Shown: in pieces, positions 12,976-25,064 of the stretch
Numbering within the stretch: position 1 is the first letter of the stretch
Layout: every line of letters starts with the position of its first letter
The notes under the pieces: generated by a model
What the model saw: only the letters and a program-made list of their open reading frames with translations
Databases searched by the model: none
Told to the model about the DNA's origin: nothing
Program-made: the position numbers and the translations under genes
Assembly (NCBI GenBank): GCA_008360975.2
Contig: CM039180.1
Coordinates: forward strand, 16,583,122 to 16,647,121
Length of the DNA: 64,000 bases
Origin: Lichenostomus cassidix
Lineage: Eukaryota; Chordata; Aves; Passeriformes; Meliphagidae
Reading direction: 5' to 3'

Positions 12976-15180
12976 TTAAAGTTTTAGTGTATTTTAGTGA
13001 CTTCAGAGAAGCAGCATGGCTACCTAATAGTAAAACTGGGATTAGGATTCAGGTATTCAGAGTTTTGTTCCTGTTCCTATGTACCTTGAAGAAAATAGAC
13101 AAATTAAGTCTCAAGTACACTAAATTGCAATTTCTTTATCTGATCTATCTGGAAACAGCCACCTAAGACACTGGCTGGGTAATTCTCTGTCAAAGCAATG
13201 AATGATGACTTTACTCATGTGCACACACACAAAGAGATATACCTAGATATTGAACAGTTTAACTGATCTCAAACTGCCCAGCTCAGAAGTAAGTCCTAAC
13301 ATTATAACTTGTTTGTCTTGAATACCTGGATTTTAAGTAGAACCAAGTGAGATGCAGAGTGCCATCAAAAAGTACTAGCAACAAAAATATATTTGCCAGT
13401 AAGCAGACTGATGCTAATTAAATCTTTTCTCCCCTGCCCTAGTCATGAATCTTAACATATTCTTGGATGAATATCAAAGCTAATCATCATTTTACTACTT
13501 CAACATTCTCTTCAAAGCAGTACCAAAAGTGGACCAAGGATGAATAGAATTTACATTTTGATTTAGTAATAAGGTATCAATATTCACAGAGACCTTTCCC
13601 CCAGGCAGATATAAATATTATAAATTAGTATTTTATTTCAGGTTTAGTGTATTCTCTACTTATTTGACCCTATTGCTGAAAATGGTTCTATACATTCTAG
13701 AATGTAAAACATAACTTCAGTCCAACTAAGTTAATAGGGTAATCTATATGCTTTTGGTTAAAAAATAAGTGTTTGCATAAGAGCTAGAAGTCTGAATTTG
13801 TATGAAGTTGTCACTTGGACTATCAACCCTATTAGTAGATTATTCATTTGACAACAGTGATTTATAGAATTCATCTAAATTCCTTTGAGCTTTGTTTTCA
13901 TAATTTGTTTCGTAGGACAAAAGAAATAAATGGGCAAGTAGAAAATACTTTTCCCTTTTTTTCCCCCCAAATTTAAGTCAGTCTCCTGAAGTATGAAATT
14001 TTATCCCTGGACTCTTCAGTCAAATATCTGAATTGAGTGAATAACCTTTTTCAGTGTTACCTTTCTCCTGATTTCCTTCACTGCTTCCCTCTCCATGAAA
14101 AACTACAGAAACTTGTGCCATGAAGTGCAGCTGGGAGCAGGGCCTAGTAAGACAAAATCTGAAATTTTTCTGAAGTCAGACTTATATTTACAGATCCTTA
14201 AGAGGCTAAAACTGGGGGCACTAAATTGCAGAGATTAACTTCATCAGCTGATACATGCAATGTATAGCATTTTAAGAGACATAACTATAGACCAATGTCT
14301 GAAAAATCTAATGTTACTGTGGATCCCACAGAATGTCAGTAGATGCCCTTCTATCAATAATAGGTTTACTTCATGTCAAAATCACACCATTGTCATTGTC
14401 TTCCTTAGGACATTTTAGAATTTTATCCAATAAGGGGAGTTGTACCTTATACTTAAATTTATTTATTGCCCCAGCCCCACTCTCAGATCCTCCTTCTTTC
14501 CCTGAGCTGACACTCTCCCCACAGCACCACAACATTATTAAATTTTTCTGTGCCAAAAAACTGGCACAAATAGTGGTCTGATCACCTACAAATTCAATTA
14601 TTCACTGAATCAGCCTGCAGACAGAGAAGTGTTTATATCATAATTTTACAACAAGAGAAATTGATGAAGAAACATGAAGTATCTTGTCCAGTACCATGGA
14701 GCTGTCAAAGTTAGTGCCAAGGTTGGATTCACTCATGATTCATATCCCTGTTCTCTAAACACAAGAAGATATCATTCAAGGTCCATGAAAGCCCCTGACT
14801 GCAGAAAGAGGAAATCAGCATGTTTCTGCAATGTCTTATAATACTCTAAAACCTTAGGATACAGAGAAACACAGGTGAGCATGGACCAGAATATAGTATG
14901 AAAGCCATCTTTAAATCATAAATAGGAACAGCTGATTGGGTCAAAATCTTGCATTTGAAACTGCAGGAGCACAAGGCAGAAGCATATAAGGCTCCACAGG
15001 AAACTCGAGGTGAAATTTTCAACCCAAAAGATAGAGAAATCCAAGAAAATTCTCATAAAGCATTTGGCATTTATATTTGGAACCTGGCATGGGTTTAAAG
15101 TAGAATTTACCCTGGGCTTCAACAAGGACATAACATGTGATCTAATACTGTGATTTCCTTTAAATTTATCATAATTGCCA
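12976..15180. other. AT-rich noncoding DNA, nothing recognised
   Basis: No repeat family or gene recognised. The frame at 14333-14581 overlaps an opposite-strand frame of similar length and has no domain. Confidence 0.55.
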
Positions 15181-15181
15181 T

Positions 15182-15206
15182 AATAGTCATAATTGATATG
15201 ACTATT
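15182..15206. other. small hairpin
   Basis: A 9-bp perfect inverted repeat, 'aatagtcat' (15182-15190) and 'atgactatt' (15198-15206), with a 7-base loop. Confidence 0.6.
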
Positions 15207-15276
15207 TCTATTTCTTGCTTCAACCTAGATCAGTTTTTTGGTCAATTCTCCTTCAAGTCCTCTCTTTCAGTCTTCT

Positions 15277-15530
15277 CTTTAAATCACATAGGTTTTTTCA
15301 ATGCACCTAGCTCCTTCACATTTTAAATCTCTTCCAGTTTTAAAATGTGAAGGAGCTATTAATTGAGCTCACTATTTCCACTGTTCACTTAGAGCTGCAT
15401 CAGGTTTTTGAATTGCTTTATTTTCGCTGTCTGCTTCAATTTCTGAACTTAAATCGTATCTGTTTTACATCAAATTTTCAGTCACTCTTATCTCAGACAT
15501 CTATTTTTACATCTTGCTTTAAATCACATA
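15277..15530. repeat. spaced direct repeat pair
   Basis: The 14-mer 'ctttaaatcacata' occurs at 15277-15290 and again at 15517-15530, exactly 240 bases apart, each preceded by a similar 'tctt' context. The stretch between is T/C-rich and holds the perfect hairpin at 15308-15358. It may be a decayed repeat with internal duplication; the family is not recognised. Confidence 0.45.
15308..15358. other. perfect 20-bp hairpin, 11-base loop
   Basis: The left arm TAGCTCCTTCACATTTTAAA (15308-15327) is the exact reverse complement of the right arm (15339-15358), with loop 'tctcttccagt'. No mismatch occurs in the 20-bp stem and pairing stops abruptly at both ends. If transcribed on either strand it would fold into a stable short hairpin, somewhat shorter than a usual microRNA precursor. 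It could equally be a recent inverted duplication at a repair event or the tips of a small foldback transposon. No function is assigned. Confidence 0.9.
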
Positions 15531-15540
15531 AATTTTCATA

Positions 15541-18500
15541 TTGATGTAAATTATATAAGCTATTACTCATTATTGATATATTGATTTAAAAAATATTTCC
15601 AATTTGTATAAATCTCTGTATACTTTGTATGTTTGCAGTACCTATATGGACATGCAGAATTAAAAGTTAAATTGAAAATTATTTTCCATATGTAAATATT
15701 GTAACTGGCAACATCATAGAATCCTTAAAATAGAATGTTTTTCCTTAACAAAGGCCTAAACCAAATCTTCTGAAATTAATGGGAGTCTTTCCAAGTAGCA
15801 TTAGGAAAAATGCAAGGACAGCATTTTATAAGAAATATACTCCCACATTATTAAACTCAGATACATTTTCACAGGGAAGATCAAATATAAGACAAATTCA
15901 GGATAGAAGTTAAATTTTAAAATAGACATAAATTATAAACTAATGCTATTTTAGTAACACCTGTTTCTAAATGACAGGATAAGTAATGTAAGCAAATATA
16001 GCTTACCAAGCTGATCTGAAAGAAGGAAGACAAGGCTATGTTTGTCTTTGACTTGATCAGAAAGGCAGAAAAGAATCTACTAACTTCATTACAGTTATTT
16101 ATCCAGCAAATAAATATATCTGCCCTTTTTTTCTGACCCTGAAGAAAAACATGTTGGGTCAGAATTGGTGCTGTGCCAAATGTTCTACCAATCTTAATGG
16201 GTTTGGCTTTTTAGCCATGTACTACCTGCTATACTGTTATATTTTTGAAGTTAAACATGGATATGTTAGAATCTTATTACTCAGCTACACAGAAAAATGG
16301 ATAGACATGCAGACAACACTCTTTCAGCTGGGGGACTTTCTGCTATTATCCTGAATTAGGCATCAAGTTGAGTGTCCTGCTAGATACAAATATCTGAGCT
16401 AGTTACCTTCAGAGTCAATGGAAAGAAAATGGCATGTCATGGTATGCTTCATTTAATCAGCTAAATGACACCCTAAAAATGTCTATTCTTGTGTGAACAA
16501 AAAGTACTGACTAAATAAATCCTAAGACAATTAGCTCAGGGAAAAAAGCCCAACAAAAAACCAAAAACCAAAACAAGCAGAATTGGGAGTAAATTAAAGC
16601 CCCTTTCGGGGTGGAGGATTGAATAGTATAACTGCATCTGGAATAAGCGAGGGAGATGGAAAAATAAGACAATTCCACTTCATTGTCTGACTTCTTATGT
16701 CAAAGAGCTATCAAACATGCTCACCTTGCTTACAGGAGCATATCACCACCAAGGGCCATAGCTACTGCTGCTGACAATACAAAATCAACTCCATGGACCT
16801 GATTTTTTTGGTCTTAGCATCACTCTCAGCACAATTTCTAATTCCCTAACTGATACAAATCTTAATCTATAGACAAACATATTCAGTTGCAATACTTACA
16901 AATTTAGCATATAAATGATTACCACTTTGAAATAGGTATGTCCAGAGACTTGTTCACCATAACAAAAACAGAGCCCAAAGCTAAAATGTGTGAATTACAA
17001 CAGCTGCAGTTATCTGTGTATCAGAAATTCCTTAGTGTCTTGAAACATGGCATATTTTAAAATTATCTGGTTAAAATTGGAGGCTTAAAAGAATTATAAC
17101 AAGGACCACTGAATGACAAATTATTGTTGCCAAGTGCATAAGATGAAATGCATAAGAAATCAACTTCTAATGTAATACAATATATGCCTATGACAAACTT
17201 TCCAATCAAAAGTACAAAAATTTTAATAATAACATTTTTTTCAGGGACTACCAAGAATTTTTCAGTGGCATTGGAAGTTTGTCTAATCAGGAAGTTTTCT
17301 TATGGAGAAAAAGATTTTTTTAACAGGCCTGTCTCCTTGGGTGGTATAAACAATGTAGTTTTTGTTGCCTAAAGTAAATGGGAAGGCAGATACAGAAAGA
17401 ACAAGATTGTCAGGGCAGATTCTTTGTCCTTTTAGAACAAAGATATTTCTTTCTTCTCTTTGTTCTTTCTCCATCCTTGCAGTCCTTCCTTAGGAAGAAG
17501 AAAAGGTCATCAAAAGACTTGGAAATTTCTTCCTTCTCCTTCAGTCCTGGATTGGAGCTGAAAGTCCTGCTGTAAACAATTCCTTCTGCCTTGACTGTAG
17601 GAGATAAGATGGAAAACTTGGTGGGGAAGAGAAGTGAATCTGCCACTAACCAGTTGATGCAAAAGTGATTGATGTAGGACTCACATTTAAAAATGGAATC
17701 TGTGAAGTAGGTAGAAAAGCTGAGAAAATGCAAGAACTGGGCAGTGTAATTGATGAAATGAAAAGCAATTATGGTCTGAAGAGGCAGAATTATTTTGAGG
17801 AACAGGTCTAATTCCAGAGGATCAGCGTGAACAAATCCTTCAAGGCTGTCAGGGTGCTAAGAAAGGACCAAAGTCATCTTTCTGACACATGCAAGGCAAA
17901 TTGTATTGTTACATAAATCACTTCAGGAATAACCAGGAATTCCAGAAGCAGAAGACAGAAAGGAAGAAATCCCCACAAAACTCCTCAGCTGTATGTTCAT
18001 CTTGTTTCAGTAACCTAATATTAAAAACTGAGTAAATGGCAATGTTTCTGTGACAAACAGGTTCAATCTGGACAGATAATAATTGAGTCCTATAGCTTCT
18101 TGTCAACTGTGGAGTTACTGCGTTTTTCTTTCCATTTCATTCAGCTATAGATTTTTCACAACAGTTGTAGGAACTTCAGAAGAAGCCCAATTTAGACACT
18201 CTAAGTCTGGCAGATACAGCAAAAGTAGTAAATCAGTGTCTACCCTTCTGCAGAGGCTACTGGAGACCTGGTGATGTGATACCTGGGTTTAAGTAGCTTG
18301 AAAATACAGGCACAAGACCATATGGGAGGCTCCAGAACTGTGAACTCCTTACCAGTGATCAACCACCTCTTATCATTGGAATAATGTGGTAACAGAACAA
18401 AAAACAGGTATCCAACATAAGAGAAACACATCATAGGCAACAAATTCAGGTTGATGTAGACTTGTAGACCCCTGAAGTACAAGCAAGGTGTAAAGCGTAT

Positions 18501-18584
18501 CAGCAAATATAAAAACATTCTGAAGCAACTCCTAGAGGGAAGAGGGAAATCACCAAGATCATAGTCTCAAAAACCTAAGGATTC
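15541..18584. other. AT-rich noncoding DNA, nothing recognised
   Basis: Several short frames (for example 17410-17733 on minus, 107 codons) overlap frames on the other strand in A/G-rich and T/C-rich sequence and show no domain. A small A/C-rich run lies at 16548-16575. No repeat family recognised. Confidence 0.5.
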
Positions 18585-18656
18585 CCTGTATAATAAATAT
18601 AATATAATAAATATAATTAATGTAATATAATAGGATATAATATAATAATATATGTA
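18585..18656. repeat. AT-rich simple repeat
   Basis: A low-complexity tract made of ATA/TAA units ('aataaatataatataataaa' and variants) directly upstream of the solo LTR. The LTR appears to have inserted beside it. Confidence 0.85.
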
Positions 18657-18659
18657 TTC

Positions 18660-18664
18660 CCCCT
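18660..18664. repeat. left target-site duplication of solo LTR
   Basis: The five bases CCCCT directly precede the LTR and are repeated directly after it at 19131-19135. A 5-bp duplication is what retroviral integrases of the ERVL type usually leave. Confidence 0.75.
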
Positions 18665-19130
18665 TGTCCTAGGTTGCAATATAGATGTATTTAAGTATTC
18701 TATTACCACCAGCTGTGGGCCGTTAGCTGTTATCAGCTGCTAATGACCCACCCCGCATGACAGGCAATGGGCCATCAGGGACCCACCGTGTGACTCATGG
18801 ACTTATCTCATCCCATTGTGAGATGCTCTGCCGAGGAGGGAGGAGCCAGGTATTCCCACCTGGATATAACCTAGCCTTGGAACTGCCTGAGCTAGCCCTG
18901 TCTACTGGGTTCCCAGAGGACAAGAGCTACCACTGGACCTTCAGCTAAAGACCAGACCTTCACAGGATCACTGCTTGAACTGAACTACTTGAGTTGGACT
19001 GCTACCACCACCCTAACAGGGTGTCAGGTTGTATCTGACTTTGTCAGTGCTTTTCCTTGTATTATTTCACTTATTTTTAATTTCAATCTGGACTTGTGAT
19101 CTCCCACTGGTTTGTTTTCAAACCAACACA
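18665..19130 (+). mobile_element. solo endogenous-retrovirus LTR, ERVL-like
   Basis: The 466-base segment begins TGTCCTAGG and ends CCAACACA, giving the TG...CA termini of an LTR, and is flanked on both sides by CCCCT. The middle has higher GC than the flanks and a TATA-like 'gatataa' at 18863-18869, a plausible promoter position for transcription on the plus strand. The text from about 18830 to 18960 and the end ('gacttgtgatctcccactgg') resemble ERVL-type LTRs known from songbirds. No gag, pol or env sequence adjoins, so it is a solo LTR left by recombination between two LTRs. The frame at 18757-18948 lies inside it and is spurious. Family naming is from memory; the structure is seen directly. 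Confidence 0.8.
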
Positions 19131-19135
19131 CCCCT
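19131..19135. repeat. right target-site duplication of solo LTR
   Basis: CCCCT, an exact copy of 18660-18664. Confidence 0.75.
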
Positions 19136-20082
19136 TCTGCCTTTTGCACTGGCATTGAAAGGTACAGAGGGCCACAGAATAGATCAGCAATACACCATTA
19201 AAAGTTAGTTTCTGTATTTATCATTTTAACTGTACATATTTTGAACTATAATTGTTAGTATCATTGTAACTGGAGTAGAAATAATTCTTTGGTTAGCTTC
19301 TTATGTCTAATAATAAAGACATGTTGTTGATTTTGAGTTTAAAGTGAGTTCAATTTCTTCTTAACATGCTGTTGAATGGGAAAGACTGATGAGGATTAGA
19401 TAAAGAAAAATGTTATATTCCAAGTGAAAAAAAAAAAAAGCCCCATTTTGGTTGAATGAGAAGTGTCTGGAAGGACATCTTAATCTTAACTAATCAAATT
19501 ATCTTAGCGGTAGAGTTGGAATAGATACAACTTTGTGAGTTGGTGAATCAAGATATTTTGACCCAAGAAAAGCAAGGACTCTTCACGTCTAAAGCTGAAT
19601 GCAAGACTTGTTGAAGAGGTTTGAAGTTCTAATGTACAAAGACAGAAAATAGAGAGCACTGAATAAAATGTAAACAGTTTTTGTTTTATATTTGCAGTAA
19701 GGTTCCTCATTTTTTAACACCTGACAGTGATTTTGCCTGGAATAAGAAAATTTATTTTAAATTTGAATGTACCTCATAAGTCTACGACGCTTACTCTGAT
19801 GATGTGTGGCAGAATTGTCAGCATATATACCCTTACTCAGATGGATTTGGGTCTTTGTGCAGAATAGATTCCAATTTTGTAACTCCAAATACTCCTTTAC
19901 ACTGAAGTAATTCCAAATTCCACAAATGCTTCCGTACGTTTTAGCTGAAACTATTCACTACTTTTCATGTTTTTAATTTCATAACCTGCCTAAAAGCAGC
20001 TTTGCTAATTAGACTGAGTTAGCTATAGAAGCAGTGTTAATTTGTATTGTTGTGATTATACAGTCTTCTTTAGGAATGACAA
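19136..20082. other. AT-rich noncoding DNA, nothing recognised
   Basis: Includes an A13 run near 19427-19439. No family or gene recognised. Confidence 0.6.
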
Positions 20083-20515
20083 AATCATAGAATCATTGAA
20101 GTTGAAAGAGACCTTCAAGATCATCTAGTTCAAAGGTCAACCCAGAACCACCACAATCACCACTAAACCATATCCCCAAGTGCCACATCCAGACCCCTCT
20201 TGAACACTCTACCAACTCCCTGGGAAACTCCTTCTAATGCCTAACCATTATTTCAGTGAAAAAACTCAAACAATTCTAGAATCTAATCTGAACCTCTCCT
20301 GGCACAATTTAAGGTCATTTCCTTCTGTCTTTTTACCTGAGACTTGGCAGAAGTTTTTCAGGTAGTTGAGAAAGATCAATGAGGTCCCCCCTGAGCCTTC
20401 TCTTCTCCAGAGTAAACAATGATCAAGGCTTTCTTCAGAATTTAAGAACTGAAAATCTTTAAAAGCCAAGTGGAGCATAGACATTTGACATCGGCACCTT
20501 ATATACATCAAGGGC
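20083..20515 (-). repeat. CR1 LINE 3' part, antisense
   Basis: On the plus strand it starts with the reversed CR1 terminus 'atcatagaatcattgaagtt', followed by 'gaccttcaagatcatctagt', then 'ccaagtgccacatccagacc', 'actccctgggaaactccttc' and, near 20385-20412, 'cccctgagccttctcttctc'. These are successive conserved blocks of the CR1 3' untranslated region and the end of its second reading frame. The right edge is set where similarity fades. The 83-codon minus frame inside it is a by-product. Confidence 0.9.
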
Positions 20516-23500
20516 AATTTTCAAAACACCTGAATCCTGACAGCAAAAAATGACAGCAAAATGTAATGTAAAGATTTATTGCTTTGTTAAGAACATGGCT
20601 CAAATAGCCTATAGATTGATCCTGGTTTCAATTTTTGTGATTAACTTAGAAATTATTCAGTCATCAGTTATAATGTTGAGGAAAGCTAAATTTGTACATT
20701 TCCCTTTACAATTTAGAGAGAGGCTTTAGCTCTTATTATTTTTAATCACACCTCTACTTTGGTTACAGTTTAAAATCTGTCATCCAGAAATCCCTGAAGC
20801 TTACAGTGTTTCTTAGTCTGCTGAAAATACTTTTGCTTTTGGCTGCCCTTAGGGTTGAGGCTAGAAGAGCACAGGGAAGTATGCCAAGATTTTGGACGGA
20901 TGCACAAAGAACTCTGCTAGGTCTGTGGTACTTTAAAACATTTTCCTTGAAGGAGGGCAAATAATCATCAGAGTGTTTGAATACTGGAAAAAAAACCCCA
21001 ACAAGTTCAGTAAGAAAAAATAATAAAATTGAATGTACTTGTATTGTTTTACAGCTCTTGTATTCCACACCTGAGTGAAAATGTTCGGCTCTTTTATTAA
21101 AGACATAACACCTCTGACAATATAATCTATAAATGAACTGTTAATAATTACTTTGCTCAAAAGAAGAAAAAAAATCCTCCTCCTGGTTTTACTAGCTTCT
21201 AGATATTATAGTAAATTTGTTTTCATTAGGACCTGCAATAGCTTCTACATTTCTTTATGAAGCAATTTTGTGACTTTATTTTCCTCTCCTCATCTTTAGT
21301 CTTGGTTGCAACTAAGAAGGGCAGAGTGCAAATGGTAAATGAAATAACACTATTTTCCCCAGCTCTGTAGCATGCAAGTTGATCTATGTACAGTTGTGCA
21401 CTGTACATAGCACATATATATATTTAGCAATCTGAAGTGTGCTAGAGCAGTAGCTGAGATTCTGTTCATTGTGTGGTGACACAGTTTAGATGACGATGTG
21501 AAACTCTAATATGGGATTAAAAAAATCCAGACCAGGATCATGAGTAGCTCACAAAAGGCTGGTAGTAAAATGGTAGCTTATCTACAAAGACTAAAAAAAC
21601 AAACCCAACATCAAATTATATTAAAGCACTTTCTGAAGTATTTATTTTGGAAAAAAAAATCTTCTGCGGTAAACATTTTTATGGAAATACATATAGGGAA
21701 TATTTTTGTTACTAGTAAAGGAAGCCTTAGAGTGCTGAACATCAAAAAATAACTATATACAGCTTGGATCTCCTAAGGAGTGTCTTGTTTTCCAGGTACT
21801 TTGACCTTCCTCAGGGCACTCTATCACTCTGCAGTCTTAGAATAAAAGTTAAGCTTGGACATTCAGAGTTACCAAGGCTCCCTGCATCCTCTTCAGTGAA
21901 TCTAGTCATTGTTCCTTGAATCAATTAAGTAAAAAATATTAGCTGCATCCCTAAACTTTAATATTTACTGGATCTCTCAGCAAAACCAAGTGTTCTGATT
22001 CCTTGAGATGTCGGATTTTAAAGGAAGCTTTACAGTCACTCTAAAGGTGACGGTCTCCACATGAACAGGAAAAAACTAGTCTTGGCACAAGCGCCAGTAA
22101 ACAAAGTATAGCAGCAGGCCAGAGTAGGAGAAGAACCAAAATAGCAAAAGCAAGCTGAGAATATAAACATGACCTAGCGTGTCATTCTAAAAATGACAAG
22201 CACTCAGGACTGTTAACTATTTACCAGTCCTAGAATTGGATAAATTTGATATATATGACTTTGAAGAGGAACAATACAAAGCTCAGGGATTTAGAGCACT
22301 GTGAGCAGTGTAGAGGTGCTATGCTACTACTCTGCAGAGAAATTAACTTTTTCTATTCAGGAAGAAAAAAGCATGTGGTGAGCATATCAAACTAACAGGG
22401 AATTTCTGCTTTTTATTTGCTTCAGATTAAACAGTAATGGATATTTGAGTTTATGGACATGTATGTTATACAAGATAGGTAGATATCTATATCTTTGTTA
22501 TGCCTCATCTGGGTTTGTGGACAAGTAAAAGTGAATACCCTATGGATGCACACTGAAATATACTGAGGGAGCTTATAGGCAGTAAGATAAAGTGTGTATT
22601 TCTCATATTGGGTAGGAAACTGACTGTAAAGTTCAAGAATGAGCAGAAAATATAAATTTTCTTATAGGAAATGAGAATTTTAGAAAAAAATTCTGCAGTT
22701 TGTGTTTATCACATAATGGCAATGTTTATTTTAATGTAGGTAGGCTGTGATGTATATATATTTAAATCTCATGGTTTGTTGAGCCACATGTAATAAACTC
22801 AATGAATCACAGTATTTGCAGCCTTGAGAAGAATTAATTATAATCCCACATCCACAACAAGCTTTAAATACTTTAATTTGCATAGAAAATGCAAAAGCAT
22901 TTTCCAGATCCTGACTGTCTCTGAAATAGAAATAATTGCATTTTCAGTGGTAAGAAGCTTTACTTTTCTACCATATGATAGTGACTTTCTCCATCCCTAG
23001 TGATCACAGAATTGAACATTACAATCCTTCTTCTTCAGTCTTTCTTCTCAGTTTGTCCTCTTAAGGTAACAGTCATACCACCCTTATTAATAGCTTGGTA
23101 ACTTAAAAAGTGTAGAACATACTGCTTAGAGTCACACGAGTCAGCTGTGATTAGGTAAAAAATGCTGGCAACTTCCATATCCTGTGCTTGTGTTTTATAG
23201 TCTGTTTTCTAGATGAAAACATCTAGAAATATCTGCATAAACCAAAATGACCATAATTCAGTAATACACCAATACCTTTTTTACAGTTTAGCAACAGAAG
23301 TATTTAAATGGATATGTGTTTATAATTTTTCTGTATACAAGTAGGTTATAGTTTCTCTGTGTTTCCCTTGATCAAATTTAGATAAATTATCAGGACTTGA
23401 TCTTTTTTTTCATGTAGTTTTCAGCACACAAGGCCATTGAAAACATTTTCAGCCAAGAGAAATATAAAAATAAGGGTGTAAAAGTGTACAAAGGCAGTCA

Positions 23501-24860
23501 TGAATATATCATACCAGAAAGAGCTAGCTATTTTAGGAAATCATAGATGTTTTTCAATTTAAAAATGCATTACTGTGTCACCACATTTCTTCATATAATG
23601 TGTTCATACAATTTTCTCTAATTGTAAATGCACTATGACAAAAGATTCCTGATTGGATTTTTCATACGTTTCTATGGATCTCAGCAATAATAATAATTCT
23701 ATGATGAATAGAAATTTTCAAATTCTTTTTTTTTTTTTATTTACTCTTGTGATTGTTATCCTTCTACAAATATAAAAGAACACTGAGTCAGCAGTAGTTA
23801 AATTTTCTTCAGTACATTGGATAGTTAAGCATATTATGCAGTTGGACTAGAAATGCTGGTAATTAGAGTTATTGAATCTGGCTGGAAACAATTACATTAA
23901 TTTCCGTTGATTTTATCACAGTGCTCAAAAACGTTATCAAACATAAATGCATGAAATCCCACTAATATAAGGTTTTATTAAGGCCATAAAACAAAGCTAG
24001 TCAATGAGAGAGAGAATGTAGAATAACCTATATTTTTAATGGTGTCTCTTTGTTTTTCTCTGAGCTCATGACAAGAGGATGTAGGCCTGGATTCAACCTT
24101 GGAGTAACTCCCCTGAAGTTAGCTGAGATACACCAAACATGGTTTTGCCCCAGAGGATTTCAGATTCATTTATTTTAAATGAAGTCTATACATATTTTAA
24201 AATGAACATTGCCCTTCAGAATGCCAAAGTAGAGAGTGTAAAAAGAAAGACACCCTGAAAGATAAAAGAAAATGTGTGTGATATGAAGTGTTTTAGGACA
24301 GAAAGTCAAACAATTTAACCACCTTTCCAGCCTCATTCATCTGACTCATTTTGCTTATGCAACACCTGTGAATTAAACTCTGGTAAAAATAGGAGAGGGC
24401 AAGTCATATGCCGCTTGTGCTTCTGACTGACTTGGAACATTCCTAGAAGGGGCTGCATCATTCACTTGTTGGGCATGCTGTCATACTCAGAAAAATAAAA
24501 AGAAAGTGGTGATATCTTTAGATATGGTGCCATCCCCGAGGGCAAAAGGGTGAGTAGGGTCTTTAGGTCCCTTTTTTTCGTGTGTTTACAGCCATAAAAC
24601 TCCTGTCTGAAGAGAGTTATAGGCTGCATAGAGATGTGCATGTTCAATCCTTCCTCCAAATCTTCCTTCCCAGTGTGTAGAAAGGTGTGAGAAATTGCAG
24701 AGGTCATGGAATGCTACCTTTCTCTGCTGTCAGAGATGGAATTTAATTTTTAAAAGGATGTAAGGATCAGTTGCTGTGTTCATATTGCTACATGAATTGG
24801 AGATCTAGCAATGAACTTTAAAGTGTTCAGAGTCCCCTCTTCCATCTACCCTGTTGTTTT
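20516..24860. other. AT-rich noncoding DNA, nothing recognised
   Basis: No repeat family or gene recognised in this 4.3-kb stretch. It carries ordinary A and T runs and a few short frames without domains. If the exon-like frame at 24861-25033 is a genuine last exon, its 3' untranslated region would lie here, and a TTTATT (AATAAA on minus) is present at 24169-24174, though such hexamers are common by chance in AT-rich DNA. Confidence 0.5.
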
Positions 24861-25033
24861 TTATCCAGGTGTATGCCCTAGAGTCCCCCTCTTGGCTTCC
24901 AGCTGCTGCTTCAAAAGATTGCTAGTCTCCTGAAGGTCTTGAATTGTGTCTGTCAGCTTCACATTAATGTATGAGACATCATAGGGCAAAAGAAGGGCTG
25001 TAGCTGGCTGTGTATGAGCTACTGTACCTCCTT
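24861..25033 (-). CDS. possible terminal exon, short coiled-coil frame (unidentified)
   Basis: On the minus strand a frame runs from 25064 to a TAA at 24861-24863. At 25034 it contains an AG preceded by a pyrimidine-rich run ('ctccttgtgttttacag'), a good splice-acceptor shape, so the exon could start at 25033 with the intron after the first base of a codon. The roughly 56 residues after it read as coding: mixed codon use, a loose Pro/Leu start ('LLLPYDVSY'), then a Lys/Glu/Gln/Leu-rich stretch, 'TIQDLQETSNLLKQQLEAKR', with hydrophobic residues at heptad spacing as in a coiled coil. No splice donor occurs before the stop. I do not recognise the protein. It may be the last exon of an unknown gene, a relic of a retrocopy or transposon protein, or a chance frame. 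Confidence 0.3.
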
Positions 25034-25064
25034 CTGTAAAACACAAGGAGGATATCACTACCAT

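Noticed and set aside
15713..15740. Antisense CR1 start (atcatagaatcc)
   Set aside because: The next bases do not follow the CR1 3' end; chance match.
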